Below, piece by piece: positions 25,076-37,130 of a DNA stretch of 64,000 bases. A program made the translations under genes and the position numbers. Numbering within the stretch: the first letter of the stretch is position 1; each line of letters starts with the position of its first letter. The notes beneath the pieces were generated by a model, which had not been told where the DNA came from, did not search any database, and saw only the letters and a list, made by a program, of their open reading frames with translations. Source of the DNA: Labia minor (taxonomy: Eukaryota > Arthropoda > Insecta > Dermaptera > Spongiphoridae); assembly GCA_963082975.1 (NCBI GenBank), contig OY720346.1, forward strand, positions 39,583,787-39,647,786. Direction: 5' to 3'.

Positions 25076-25368
25076 CAAACTTTTATTTAAATGCTCTAAA
25101 AAAAATAGATTTTAAATTAAATTAAACCAATCAATTTATTACTTTACACAATTTTTACAATATAAAATCTTGTCGCAAAAATTTACCTGCATAGATAAAC
25201 AAGAAGACAATATGTAACTTGATATTTTTACAAGTAATTCTAAGAAAAAAATATGTTTTTTTCTAAAATAACGACAATTTTTGTGTAATGTAAAAAATGG
25301 ATGGGTTTGATTCAATTTAAAGTTTATTTTCTTTCTTTTTAGAGCATTTAAATAAAAGTTTGTTTTTA
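25076..25368. repeat. fold-back (inverted) repeat of about 290 bp
   Basis: The left part (AAACTTTTATTTAAATGCTC) is the reverse complement of the right part (GAGCATTTAAATAAAAGTTT), and pairing continues imperfectly inward (CACAATTTTTACAA against CGACAATTTTTGTGTAATG). A 110-codon open frame on the minus strand (25139-25471) crosses it, is Lys/Phe-rich, resembles nothing known and is probably chance. Confidence 0.55.
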
Positions 25369-25439
25369 AATTTTTTTTGAAGTGAAACTTCTTTAGCGGC
25401 GTCCTGACATTTGGTTGAGAATGGAGAGTGAATTGAAAA

Positions 25440-25710
25440 ATTGAAATTTCGTAACGCGTTACGAAACGCAAGAGAGAAAAAAGATATAGATATAACGAGT
25501 GAGAATGAGATAGCCTCTATCTCCGTCTCTCTTTTGTGCGGTGTTTCGTTCTTGAGAGAGAGGCTATCTGGGTCTTTCTTTTGTCCGGTCTTTCGTCTTT
25601 GAGAAAGAGGCTATCTGCGTGTTGCTTTTGTGCTGTCTTTCGTTCTAATACCCTCTCGCTAGGTCCAAAGTCCATGGCGCGCATGCGCGCTAGTTAAGTC
25701 ATATATAATT
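25440..25710. repeat. GC-richer tandem repeat block
   Basis: About 2.5 imperfect units of roughly 50 bp, each with TCTTTTGT, a TTTCGT stretch, then GAGAGGCTATCTG (25525-25645). It is bounded by palindromes CGTAACGCGTTACG (25450) and GCGCGCATGCGCGC (25677). No family recognised. Confidence 0.5.
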
Positions 25711-26173
25711 AGCTGGAGTGTCTCCACTCGACTATCTCGCAATTTGAGAATTGGATTAAATAATATAATATATTATATTTAAATTAAATTTAATTAATTA
25801 TAAATTATAAATAATAAATAATAAATATTAAATCAGCGCATGTTTGGCTTTTTGTTGATGGCACCACGTTACGTGTTGGCGCGTGAGATTTGCAGTGTTA
25901 AAAAATTAATTCTGGTAATTTTAGCGAATCAATCAAGCTGAAATTCTATATATAGCAGTTTTATACAATTATTAATCATGTGAAAAATTATCAAACATAT
26001 ATCTTTATTTTTACGGTCACTTTAGAGGAAAAAAAATCAAAACGTTGTAGGTAATGACCCTCTTCCGGTTGACCTACATTTCTCAAAAGTTGATAGAAAA
26101 CTATGAATTTTGAATAATGTCCATGTACCAAATTTCATCATTCTAGCTCAAACCGTTTTTGCGTAATCTTGCC

Positions 26174-26251
<78 letters not shown>

Positions 26252-26365
26252 TTTTTCTCAACCTTAGTGAAAATGATTCAGGAACCTTCAAAACGTATAA
26301 AAACATCAAAATCTCAACATCGAAAATTTTCGTGATCGCAATACTATCTCTGGCGAGATAGTAAA
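25711..26365 (+). mobile_element. Helentron-like repeat, family A, copy 3
   Basis: Starts AGCTGGAGTGTCTCCACTCG with ACTATCTCGC, ends in the hairpin ACTATCTCTGGCGAGATAGT. It carries the longest CA microsatellite of the window (26180-26247). The endonuclease-like ORF starts about 100 bp past its 3' end. Confidence 0.74.
26180..26247. repeat. (CA)n microsatellite
   Basis: About 33 CA units inside the family A element, interrupted only near the right end. Confidence 0.95.
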
Positions 26366-26461
26366 AATTGATATTTATATATATATATATATATATCGTG
26401 AAATAATTAAAATTCTCAAGTCAAATATACAGCGTGCACGCATACCGACGCATGTAATTGT

Positions 26462-27031
26462 GTGTGTGAACATGGTCGGCGATTCACACGCCAACACATA
26501 CAGTTATGTGCTTCGATGACCATTCACGTTATTTATCCGAATCTCAACATTACTTTAACACTACTAAATCGATTTAAAATTATTATTGCATTTAAAACTG
26601 CTTTTCTCTACTCCACAGATTTCACTATGCCGAAAAAAAATAACGACCAAAATTTAGACGATATTATTTATTTCATACACCGTTCACTACTGGTTTATAG
26701 CCACACAGGTGCTAATGCACTTGAACGAGGCGAAGATAAAATCCCTCTAATTCTCGGGGGAGATTTTAATGTAAATTTTGGATCTGATGATTCGTTGCCG
26801 TTGATCAACTTTCTTCAAGAAACATTTGGTCTGCTTATAAATAACGATCCCAAGGAATCAACAACAAAATCTGGAACTACAATAGATGCTGTTTTTACAG
26901 GTTATATAGAAAATGTCGAATCACGAACATATATATCTTATTTTAGTTATCACAAGCCATTAATATCAGTATTACCAATTGAAGCACCAACCGACAATAG
27001 TACAGGCAATGTAGATATGATGATAGAGTAG
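26462..27031 (+). CDS. endonuclease/exonuclease/phosphatase-like protein, probably the C-terminal domain of a Helentron protein
   Basis: A 189-codon frame with no stop, long for such AT-rich DNA. From about residue 64 it has the look of the endonuclease domain at the C-terminus of insect Helentron (PIF1-helicase-type) proteins: DDIIYFIHRSLLVYS (66-80), PLILGGDFNVNF (95-106) with the GDFN metal-site motif, TTIDAVF (139-145), and SYFSYHKPLISV (159-170) with the His expected near the end of the fold. The first 55 residues look unlike protein and sit behind an AT-rich leader; Met56 (26627) just after TCTACTCCACAG is a better start, or that CAG is a splice acceptor. The helicase part is absent. 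It is either a truncated transposon gene or a captured exon; family recognition is from memory of motif pattern. Confidence 0.6.
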   Translation: MCEHGRRFTRQHIQLCASMTIHVIYPNLNITLTLLNRFKIIIAFKTAFLYSTDFTMPKKNNDQNLDDIIYFIHRSLLVYSHTGANALERGEDKIPLILGGDFNVNFGSDDSLPLINFLQETFGLLINNDPKESTTKSGTTIDAVFTGYIENVESRTYISYFSYHKPLISVLPIEAPTDNSTGNVDMMIE

Positions 27032-27999
27032 ATAATAATAATAATAAAGCGAATATTTGTTACGAAAATTTTATACTGTTATATGTCTTTCGAAATGATC
27101 CCTTTATTTTTCTCTATTTCTCTCTCACTCACACTCTCAACTAAAATTTATCTTATTCTCTAGATTGTAAGAAGTTTCACTTCCGCCACGTGTACGATGC
27201 TGCACATTTTGCTTTTTTTTATAATATTTATTAAAAAAAAGATATAAAAGATTGAATTGAAGTCTACTCTTCTCCTAATATATACACTATTCAAAATTTT
27301 AGAAATGTAATTTTTGGGTTTATTAATTTTTTTTTTAATCAGTAATTATCTAGATTTTCGAAGTGAATGATGATATTTCATTTACTTTTACATACTTCCT
27401 TGTCATTGTTGCAATTTATTCTTCACCTGATTGCACAACAAGAATTCAAAGAATGGCAGGACACGCAATAATAATGTCAGGTATTTTGTTGAAAATCAAA
27501 GCATTCCATCGCAAGATCACGATTAAAGAGAAAAATCATGATATTTTATCAATAAATGTTTTTTTTAATATAAATAGTAGACACCTATAGTTAGATAACT
27601 TGGGTTATAAATAATATAATCTTTATTTATTTATTTTTTTTATCTTTTTTTAATTAAAATTGAAAAGGATTTAATTTAATTGAGGTTGTGTGTGAGAGAA
27701 AGAAGGTGAGAGGATGGACCTTTTGAAATATTGATTCGAATTCTCCGTATGGCTTTTATTCTAATCGTTTCAAATATCATTGTCATGTAATTACAATCAA
27801 TGACGTACCAAAATGCAATGAATCGACACCTAATGACAATAATCACGATTAATTGAAAATGTATTTATTTATTTTTTAATGAAAGGCGTCAGATAGAAAG
27901 GTAGTTCAGTTTATTGTTACGCTCTAGTAACCACTTTGCGAATTCTATATAATTAAATGATATTGGTGAAATGAAAATTCAAACAATTTATAATATTGA

Positions 28000-28032
<33 letters not shown>

Positions 28033-28146
28033 TAATAATAATAATAAAAATATTTAGTTTATCGTCTTTGCCCGTCGAACATAAACGAAAGATTGAATCT
28101 TTTTTCCTCCATGTTTAAGAAATAAAAAAATTTATAAAATTTTATA
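27032..28146. other. gene-free stretch after the endonuclease-like ORF
   Basis: AT-rich DNA with an AAT microsatellite at 28004-28046. The open frame 27363-27590 has no recognisable product. Confidence 0.5.
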
Positions 28147-28278
28147 TCTATCTATATATATAAAAGGCAATGTCTGTCTGTGTGTGTGTTTGTCTGTCTG
28201 TAAAATACTCAAAAACTACCCGTCCGATTACGGTGAAACTTTCAGGGATTGTTGTGGGCATTCCAGGGAAGGTTTTAA
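28147..28278 (+). mobile_element. Helitron 5' end, interrupted
   Basis: Begins TCTATCTATATATATAAAAG after an A, the Helitron 5' TC rule, followed by GTCTGT repeats. It is cut off by the next Helitron start after 132 bp. Confidence 0.6.
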
Positions 28279-28753
28279 TCTATCTATATATATAAAAGGC
28301 AATGTCTGTGTTTCTGTCTGTGTTATTGTTTTGTGTTTTGTACATATATATGTAAAATAAAGAACAAACAGAAATAAGAAAATAAATTTTAATTAATATA
28401 ATTTATAAAAAAAATAATGTTCATAAACTTAGAATATTAATTATTTAATTAATTAAAATCTACTTAAATAAATGCAAAGAGCCACAAATATATTAGTAAA
28501 TATATAAATAATAATAAAAAATAGTCAATAAATCTTACTTATTATACTAGGAAAATTTGTTGTTGCTTAAATTAAAATATATTTTCCAAGAAAACAAATA
28601 TATATCTTATCTACTTATACTGATTGAAACAAAATGGATGAAAACCTTTTACATACAGACTTTCAACCAAATACCATGTATCATTCGGGGGTACAGGGGG
28701 CGGAGCCCCCGTCTAGGTGTGAGGAGCGCCTGGAAGGCGCTCGGAGCAGCTAG
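28279..28753 (+). mobile_element. non-autonomous Helitron, complete (475 bp)
   Basis: 5' TCTATCTATATATATAAAAG preceded by A. The 3' end has the hairpin GAGCGCCTGGAAGGCGCTC, then GGAGCAG and CTAG (28750-28753), followed by T. This is the canonical Helitron structure (TC start, hairpin, CTRR end, A/T insertion). No coding sequence; the short open frames at its right end are incidental. Confidence 0.85.
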
Positions 28754-29010
28754 TCTATATATATTTATATAAAGGTTTTTGTTTGCACATTGCTCAGAAT
28801 TTAAATTTTTTTGCATATCTTCGCGTTTCATGATCTCTAGAATCCAAAATTGGCTTTAGGATTTTCATGTCTTTCTGTCTGTCTGTCTTTCGTTATAGAC
28901 TCAAAATTGGCTGAACCGATTTCGATGAAATTACATCACAATATTCTTGCATATAGGAACATAAGCTATAAATTTTATTAATATCTAATCATTAACTGCT
29001 CAAATTAATT
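28754..29010 (+). mobile_element. third Helitron 5' part, head-to-tail
   Basis: Directly after CTAG the sequence restarts as TCTATATATATTTATATAAA, with TCTGTCTGTCTGTC and 'gaaccgatttcgatgaaatt' further in. The 3' end was not identified. Confidence 0.5.
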
Positions 29011-29264
29011 TTCTAAAATTTTATATGTGCATGTTGTCATTCAGCAGCGCAAAGAATACAATAAAAAGTGTGTGTTTATAATTATTATATTATTTTCTTA
29101 TTTTTTTAAAATTTACAATATTTCAATTCATTATATTGGCCTTTTTAACTTATTTAACACTTTGAAAACATTCACATTTCGACTATATTACCTCTTTTAA
29201 ATTTTAAGATTATATGAATAAATATTTTAATTTTAATCTCTTAATTAGATTTTCACGTAAGTTT

Positions 29265-29525
29265 TTAATATGGTGGACAATGTAGGAAGGGACATGAGAG
29301 AGATGGGCAGGATAGGAGTAAGAAGGTTATAACGCCGGATAGGCACACTTGGGGAAATGTGGATGTTTGAAATTTCGACTATCATGGAGCCACAGAGACA
29401 GATATATAGAATATAGATATAACATATACAATAATAATATTTAATTATTTTATTGATTAAATTAAAATATATATTTTAAATAAGAATACAAAAACAAATT
29501 AATCTAGGTGTGAAGAACGCTGAAA
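29265..29525 (+). pseudogene. LINE ORF2 tail, decayed, second copy
   Basis: The plus strand reads VDNVGRDMREMGRIGVRRL, then a stop and RIGTLGEMW, the same LINE C-terminal tail as the minus strand at 180-470. The 3' flanking sequence up to 29505 is also shared with 22920-23024. The match ends at a Helitron-type TCTAGGTGTGAAGAACGC piece. Confidence 0.55.
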
Positions 29526-32371
29526 TTAAATATTGATAGATAATAATTATACTAAATAATTTTTTAATTGTTTAAATTGCTTTAAAATTTATCTCTTACT
29601 TTAATAGCAAATATTGTCTTAAAGTTGTTTATTTTTTAAAAAAATCTATTGCATCTACTTTTTCTTTTAATGTTAGTTGAGATTTGTTTTGATTTTTTGT
29701 TTTTGTTTTTGTTTATTTACATTCTTTTTTTTTCTTTTGGCAAACAACATAAATTTGTTATGATATTTATCATTAAAAGATTCAATTGACGGCAAAATAG
29801 AATCATATTTGTGGGAAACGTGAGGGTACATTTTATTTCACTCTTTAATATGACTCGACCTCGCCCTATCCCATTCATTCACATTTCCCCCACTCCTTTA
29901 CATGGACGAGTGAGAACGGGGGAGGTCGATGAAACGAGAGGGTGAACTAAAGAAAAAAAAATACGGCAAATGTGTATACTTCTTATTTCCACCCTCAAGC
30001 ACCAATCCGCCCACTTCTTGCTACTTTCAGGGTAGTTTCTACTTATGTCAAGACATTAAAGATCAAATCCTCTTATGTAGGTATAGAGAGAAAGAGACGT
30101 CCATGAAATAAAATAAGAATTATATGAACCATGTGAAAAGATAAAAATAAAAGACGAAATAAATTCTCTTCACATTTTCTTTCTTTTCTTTTTTTTTTAT
30201 TTTAAATTTATTTCTTATATTTTCTTTATTAGAATTTTGCTTGTTCCTCAAAAACATTAAGTAAAAACTACTGGTGATCTTGAACCATAGTTTTTTTTTT
30301 CTTCAATATGTTGAATAGGTAATATACATTATAAAATTCAATAATATTATTCTAATCCCTTAAATTTATTTAAAATAAGTTAAATAGAAAATTAATATAA
30401 AAATAATTTTTTTATAGATATTTTTTAATTTTTTTTTTCTTCTTAGTTAAAAAAAGTATTTATTTATTTAATTGTATTTTATAGCTTAATATGCATAAAT
30501 TTAAATATATTTGGGGTTCACTAAACTTTTTTTTTATATTTATTTTGATTAGTTACTAAATTATAGTCATATACCTATATATATATAAATGAAAGTAAAT
30601 ATATTGGAAATTTATTCAAAATATACCTTCAGGTATTGCATTGATATATAAAAAAAAATAACCCGAAGATTTTGAAGAAAAATTAAACAACCTGAAATTT
30701 TATTCAATCTAAATTTAACAAATTTTATTATAGGTATATATCTATTTATTTATATAAATTTCAGGTCTGGATTTTAAAAGTTGTGTGGTATTTTAATATT
30801 TATATTTATGATCCAATTTCGTGTCAATTAAATATTCAATTGATTTAAATAAAAAACGAATAGATTAAATTGGATTTCGTTTTAAATTCTGATTTGAATG
30901 TTTTCAATACAGGCAATTAAAACAGAGCTAAACGAACCGTTTTTACAAAAAGCTAAGTTTTTTTTTATTTTTGAAAAAGAAAAAAAAAATTTAAATCGAA
31001 ATAAATATAAGAGAACCAAATTTTAAATTAAATCGTATTAATATATAGTATATATAAAAGGTATATTATTTTATTTCATTTCAAACTATTTTAAAAACAT
31101 CATTCAATTAGCTATAGTGTAAATGATTATAAAATCATTTTTAAAATTTCTTATATAAGAATAAAATTTTAAAACAAATAATGAGAAGATAGGGTTGTTG
31201 AACTTTTAAGATTAAAATATGATATCATTAATCAAAGTTATTGATATATATATTTATATTTTAAATGAAATAAATATTTTTTTTTAAATTAATAATATAT
31301 TCTATATATTTATTAATAAGATTATATGTAGGTATATTAATAAGATTAATAGTCAAAATATAAATTTATAATCGTTATAAAATAACTATTAATGGTAATT
31401 TGTTAAGATCTCATTGAATTAGTATCTTATTGACAAGGTAGTATGAAATTTTCCGGTGTCCTTCTGTTGGGTCAAAGCCCCCCTTGGGTCCCAAAGTACC
31501 ACTTGTATCCGCAAGTGACTATCCTGCCATAAAGAATCTTCAGCTGTCTCCTTTTTTTTTTCTTTCTCTGTTGGTGCGGCGTGCGGCACACGTCTTGATC
31601 CACGTGGTATGGAGTATGCGAGGGCACCTGGTTAGATCACGGCATGGAATGGAGCAGCAAGATCGGAAGAGAAGAGGGGGGAGGGTGAATGTCTCTGGAT
31701 AAAGCATCAGCAGCTCAAGATGAGAACAATGTACATTTATTTATTCACAATCAATACAATGATGTAACTGCTATGGAACTTAATCGTTTTATCAGAGTAA
31801 AGGGTAAGAGGAGATGGGCGATGGAGAGGAAGGGGGAATAATAAAATAGATGACATTCTTCAAATATAGGTATACATAATTAATTATTATTTCTAGTAGA
31901 ATAAATAAATAATAAGTTTTTGTTTTATTATTTTATAAGTTGTATAATAATATTATATACATTTGATGGGTTTGGAAGGATTTTGATTGATGAATTTGTA
32001 TTTCAATTCAAAGAAACATGTTAGATCTTTTTGAAAGAAAAATTACATTTGTGCTGAAATTTCATTAAAAACACACTGATTGATAGTGAGTGGACGTTTT
32101 GTTAGACCTTGCACAGAAGTCGATTTGTATCGGAGCAAAAAAAAAAAAATAAATAAATAAATAAAAAAAACAAGCTTCTATTGACTTTTCGAAATCGAAC
32201 TATGCTCAAACGAATCACAGCCAATCTTCGTGAAAAAAATGTTAGAATTCCGATAAACAATAAGTATAAAATAATTTATTTTTTTTCAGAACAAGATAAT
32301 TCATTTTGAAAATCTTGAAATAAACATGGTATACTTATATTTTAAAAATATTGTTTTTAGTTTAAAAATTA
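29526..32371 (-). other. Nox intron, AT-rich, with one GC-richer island
   Basis: Mostly AT-rich DNA. A pyrimidine/purine-skewed piece lies at 29825-30080 and the island at 31440-31720 is listed separately. No gene. Confidence 0.5.
31440..31720. other. GC-richer intronic island
   Basis: Markedly less AT-rich block, with a CACTTG..CAAGTG hairpin near 31500, a CCACGTGG palindrome near 31601 and a purine-rich right edge. A 72-codon open frame (31484-31702) is of low complexity and unknown. It could be an internal promoter, an enhancer or an unrecognised exon. Confidence 0.35.
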
Positions 32372-32373
32372 TA

Positions 32374-33275
32374 CAGGGTCCGGCAGTCAAACCTGACGGT
32401 TTTTGAAATGAGATAAATAAAAAACTTGTTGAGATATTTTAATTATTTTTTTTTTTATTGTAAAGAGGAGAATTGGAAATTTAACATTCATAATAAAAAA
32501 GCACAAAAATAACTTATGTAGCAAAAATTATGTCACTTAAATGATGACCACCATTTTCTCTACACTGTACGAGTCTCCTGAAGAAGTTAGTCATGACTCT
32601 CTTCAATGTTTGGCGCGGGATCTCACGACTTTCTCGCCGAATGTTCTCCTTCAGTTGGTTCAAATTATTTGGTCTGTTATCATAAACTCTTCCCTTGAGG
32701 TACCCCCAGAGATAAAAGTCACAAGGGGACAAGTCGGGAGAACGTGCCAGCCATTCGATGTCACCCCTGAGCGAGATCAACTTACCGGGGAAAAATCCTC
32801 TGAGTTGAGCCATGGACGTCTGAGAGGTATGGGCAGTTGCTCCGTCCTGCTGAAACCAGACCCTCCTGAGAGGGATACGATGGCGACGTAACTCTTGGAT
32901 GAGTAAGTCACGGATCATGGCAACATAACGCGCTGAGTTCACTGTCACTGTTTGGCCATTCTCCTCAAAAAATAAGGCCCTAACATTGTTGACCTACACA
33001 CTGCAGACCAGACAGTTACTCTTTCACAGTGAAGAGGCTGCTGGTGAAAATGGCATGACTAACTTCTCCAGGAGACTCGTACAGTGTAGAGAAAATGGTG
33101 GTCATATAATTTAAGTGACATAATTTTTACTACATAAGTTATTTTTGTGATTTTTTATTATGAATGTTAAATTTCCAATTCTCTTTTTTACAATAAAAAA
33201 AAATAATTAAAATATCTCAACAACTTTTTTATTTATCCCATTTCAAAAACCGTCAGGTTTGACTGCCGGACCCTG
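32374..33275 (-). mobile_element. DD41D (rosa-like) transposon, fold-back deletion derivative
   Basis: A 902-bp element with TA target duplications (32372-32373, 33276-33277) and ends CAGGGTCCGGCAGTCAAACC in inverted orientation. The inverted arms are unusually long, about 223 bp (32374-32596 and 33054-33275), with few mismatches, and include the last codons of the transposase gene on both sides. Only the 3' half of the gene remains in the centre. So the right end is an inverted copy of the left end rather than the original 5' end. Likely young. Confidence 0.88.
32514..33053 (-). pseudogene. DD41D transposase, C-terminal half
   Basis: An open minus-strand frame from the arm junction at 33053 to the stop near 32514, about 180 codons. 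It reads HFHQQPLHCERVTVW, GPYFFEENGQTVTVN and then VWFQQDGATAHTS, with the second catalytic Asp. The third Asp follows in SPDLSPCDFYLWGYLK; 41 residues lie between the two Asp, hence DD41D. The tail RENGGHHLSDIIFAT is typical of this group. The N-terminal DNA-binding domain and the first catalytic Asp are missing, so no active enzyme can be made. The remaining half has no stop, suggesting recent deletion. Confidence 0.9.
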
Positions 33276-33277
33276 TA

Positions 33278-35949
33278 TTTGTGTTAGACCTCTTCCCTTT
33301 TATTAATCTCCAAGATCATTATTCAAATTCGTATATCGTAAGTAATATTCTAAAATTATTTATATGTATATAACTATATTGGAAAATTAATAATATTATG
33401 TATAATATTTTTAAAACATTAATTTATAATACCATTTAATATTAAAAAAATATATTATACAAATATATTTAATACAATAAATAAACACTAGTGATATATA
33501 CAATAGGTATATATTTCGTATATTATTTAAATATAAAATTTTATAATTTTTTTTTTCAAATTTTTAAATTTAATTTTTACGATGAACTCTATATTTATTT
33601 TTTTGAACTAATTATAAGATATTATCAATAAGTATAAATAAGGATATGTCATTAAAATGCACAACTCAAACCTCTAATTTAATTTGTTTTAATTAATTTT
33701 TTTATTTATTAATATGAAATATGAAAAAAATTGATTACGAATGAATGCCATAGATAGTACATCAAATTTTAAAAATATTATTTTATTATTATTATTATAG
33801 TTATTGGGAGTTCTAAAAATAAGTCATTTATTTCAACTGTCAAACTAGAAAAAGTAAAAATTATCATTTAAGAAATTGAATTATCAAATTTTATTACATA
33901 CAAATATGAATTTATTTAAAAAACAGGAAAAATTCTATATATCTCCTCTAATTAAAGGTATTTATTATATGTTATTACATCGTTTTTATATAAAACTAGA
34001 AGCACAAAACTAAAGGTTGATTTATTAAATATAGTTGTTCGTATGAATAATGAATATTTTATTATTTCATTATTTATTTTTATTTATTTTAATTTTATTA
34101 ATAATGGTTCAATTTTAAAATTAATATAACATTTAAAAATAATATCTTAATGTATTTATAAATTTATATATTCAGTACCTACAATTTTTCAGTATACACA
34201 ATTGAATTGAAATATTAAACTTTTATAAGTATATTTATACATATATCATATCATGTTTTTAAAATATTATTACAAATTGAAATGTTTGAATATATTGTAA
34301 TTAACTTTATTTTATTTTACATTTATTATTATAACAAAATGAAACTAAAAAAAAAGTAAGCCAACCATAAATATAGATATCCTCAGGCTTTTCTCAATGC
34401 TCATTCACATCATAGCTAATTTATATTTCTTTATTAACGATTAATAAATTATATATTCCGCTAAATTGTCTTTATTAAAATTATAGTAGTAATTAATCAT
34501 AAAGTGTGATAATGAACTAAAATAAAAATTCATTAATTTTTTTTTTCTTTATTTTTAATTAAAACTTAGGCTAATTTTTATGTTATAATTTTCTTCCATC
34601 GATACATTTTTATTGCTAAACCACAAATTTTTTTCTCTGAATAATTTAATATCTTTTTTATAAATACATTTCTAATTTAAAATATTTTAAGATTAATAAT
34701 GGAAAATAAAGAAAAAAATGTTTGGATGTAAATTGTACCCGATTTAAATTAATATTAATTGAACAATTACAATTAGTGGCAATACATTAGTAGTAATGCT
34801 AATTATGTTTATTATTAATGTTTTTCGCATTAGTTTTAAATATATATATATATAAATAATGGCTATATTTTGATCACAGTGTCAATTAAATAATGATAAA
34901 TTTCGATTAGAAAAGTAAATATATAATGAAATATATTAAAATTTCATTCTATAAAATTAAAACTGAAAAGATAAAAGAAAAGCTATTTTAGTAACATCAA
35001 ATAACTGATTTGATCAATCATTTTAAGATGATTGGAAGAATAAAACAAAGTTTTTTTTAATGTTGAATCAATCAATCAATCTTAACAATCCATCATATTT
35101 TTATAAATATAAAGTGACTTTTCTGGTCAGTCCATCTACCAGAGAGAAATGATAAAATTGATTAAAAAAAAGATGGGTAAAAATATTATTATTTTATTTT
35201 CAATGTTTTTTTTTTCTTTGAACCTTCTGAAATTAGATAAATTAATGATAGAAGTGTAAGTAATACTCTTTGTTTGTTTTCCAGATAATTTATTTGCTAA
35301 CATTCATATCAGTTTTAGTATATATTTGTAATTTTAATAATTTAAATAAAAATAATAATTAGCATTCACATAGACTGAAATAAATTTCACGAAATTATGT
35401 TGGTAGTTAATTTTTTTTTCTTTATATTTTTCAAATTATATATACCTATATATGATAACTCTAATTCAAGTTTTTAAAAGTTCTATAATTAATTTAATAT
35501 AAATCAAATTAATAAAGCGAACATGGTAATGTGTAATTAGTTCTCAATAGAAAGAAATAAAAGAGCTGGGGGTGATTATCAAATTTTTCAGAGGATTCCT
35601 GCACCCTTCCAATTTCTTCTAATATCATTAATGGTTTTTTAATGATTCATTCATGGAAGTTTATGTATGGTATCTGTCATATTCATCCTCTGCTAGTAAA
35701 TTTTATGGCCTAATGAAAGGGTAAAGTAAAGTAAATATTAGTAAATCAGTATAAAAATATATTAACTCTTTTTATACATTTATTCTTATATTTATTTAAA
35801 ATAAATTAATTATTTTAAAAATTCTAATATAAAATTATATTTATTTATTAAAAAGAAATGTGTTTTAATTGTTCAATCAATTTAAATAATAATAAATAAA
35901 GTAATTATTTTTTTAATATTTAATATAATATAATCAATCATCTATTTTT
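33278..35949 (-). other. Nox intron, extremely AT-rich, nothing recognised
   Basis: A 2.7-kb run of very AT-rich, low-complexity sequence. No repeat ends, exons or islands were seen. Confidence 0.6.
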
Positions 35950-37113
35950 ACTTTCCCGCATACTTCGTATAAGGGAAGTATTGGAATCGTCAAAAATTTC
36001 GACTTCGAGATTTCGATAGATCTTGACGTTTTAGACCTCCCTGAGTCGGAAAATACCATTTTTCGAATTATGTCTGTGTGTGTGTATGTATGTATGTATG
36101 TAATGTCTGTAAGCAAATTTACTCAAAAACTAATCAAGCTAGGACTTCGAAATTTGGTACACCGATATTATTCACAGTTTGTAGATTTCTATCAAAATTT
36201 CGTCAAAATCGGTTAACCGGAAGTGGTACTTTACCTACACTGGTTGCGTTTACCTTTCAAGTAAAGTACCAGTTTGCTTCGAGATATTTGCTTCATATTT
36301 TGTATATATATTTAAAAATATGAAAAAAATTGAGATACCAAATTTCATCATGATCTGACTACCGGAAGTGACATTTTACCTATACAAGTAGCGTTTCTTT
36401 TTTACCGACCGACGATAGTAAGGGAGGTATTGTTTTCACACCAAATTTCACCTATGGATATTTTTAGGTACATATCTCCACGAATCATGCATTTTCTTAA
36501 CAGAAAAAAGTATTTTTAGCATGATGTCTGTCCGTCCGTATAGATGTGTACAGCCTGAACGTCTCAACGGATTTTGATGAAATTTGGTATATTTACTTAA
36601 TACATCAGTAGGATGAATTGATCAACTTTTGGTGCAAATCCAGAAAACGGAAGTGCTAGTATTGCCGATCGAAGAGAGGAAGTGAAGGGTTATTTTCATA
36701 TCAAATTTCACGTGAGGACATATCTCCACGTGTTATGCACTTTGTATTGGTTTTATCCTCGAGAAAAATCATCTTCATTAGTTTTTTCTTAATTTAAAAT
36801 TATATGACGTCACCCAGCACTTCATGACGTCACAGCCAGCCCTTATATATTATAAATAAAATAAAATTAAAAATATTTATATTATATCCATATCTGTTTT
36901 TTTTACATTTAAAATATCAGTTAACCGGAAGTAGCACTTTATTCTATATATATATATATATATATAAATGTTACCAAATATCAAATTTGACACCAATAAA
37001 CTAATACGAACTGGCTCTTTATCAATACCAAGTTTACACATTCTAAATATTCATTCACAACTCTTTATACCTATTTATATGCGGGAAAGTCTAGGGGAGG
37101 ACACTCCCGCTTA
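35950..37113 (+). mobile_element. Helentron-like repeat, family B, copy 1
   Basis: Starts ACTTTCCCGCATACTTCG. Near the 3' end ATGCGGGAAAGT is the inverted copy of the start, followed by the hairpin GGGAGGACACTCCC. A (GTAT)n microsatellite lies near 36080-36103. The middle (36404-36900) is the 5' part of family C (ACCGACCGACGATAG onward) with two TGACGTCA sites. The segment at 36120-36400 is shared with the 1231-2858 repeats. No coding sequence. Confidence 0.75.
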
Positions 37114-37130
37114 TTTAACAATGATTTTTT

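Noticed and set aside
32541-32891. 116-codon plus-strand frame
   Set aside because: Shadow of the minus-strand DD41D transposase, whose motifs are clear.
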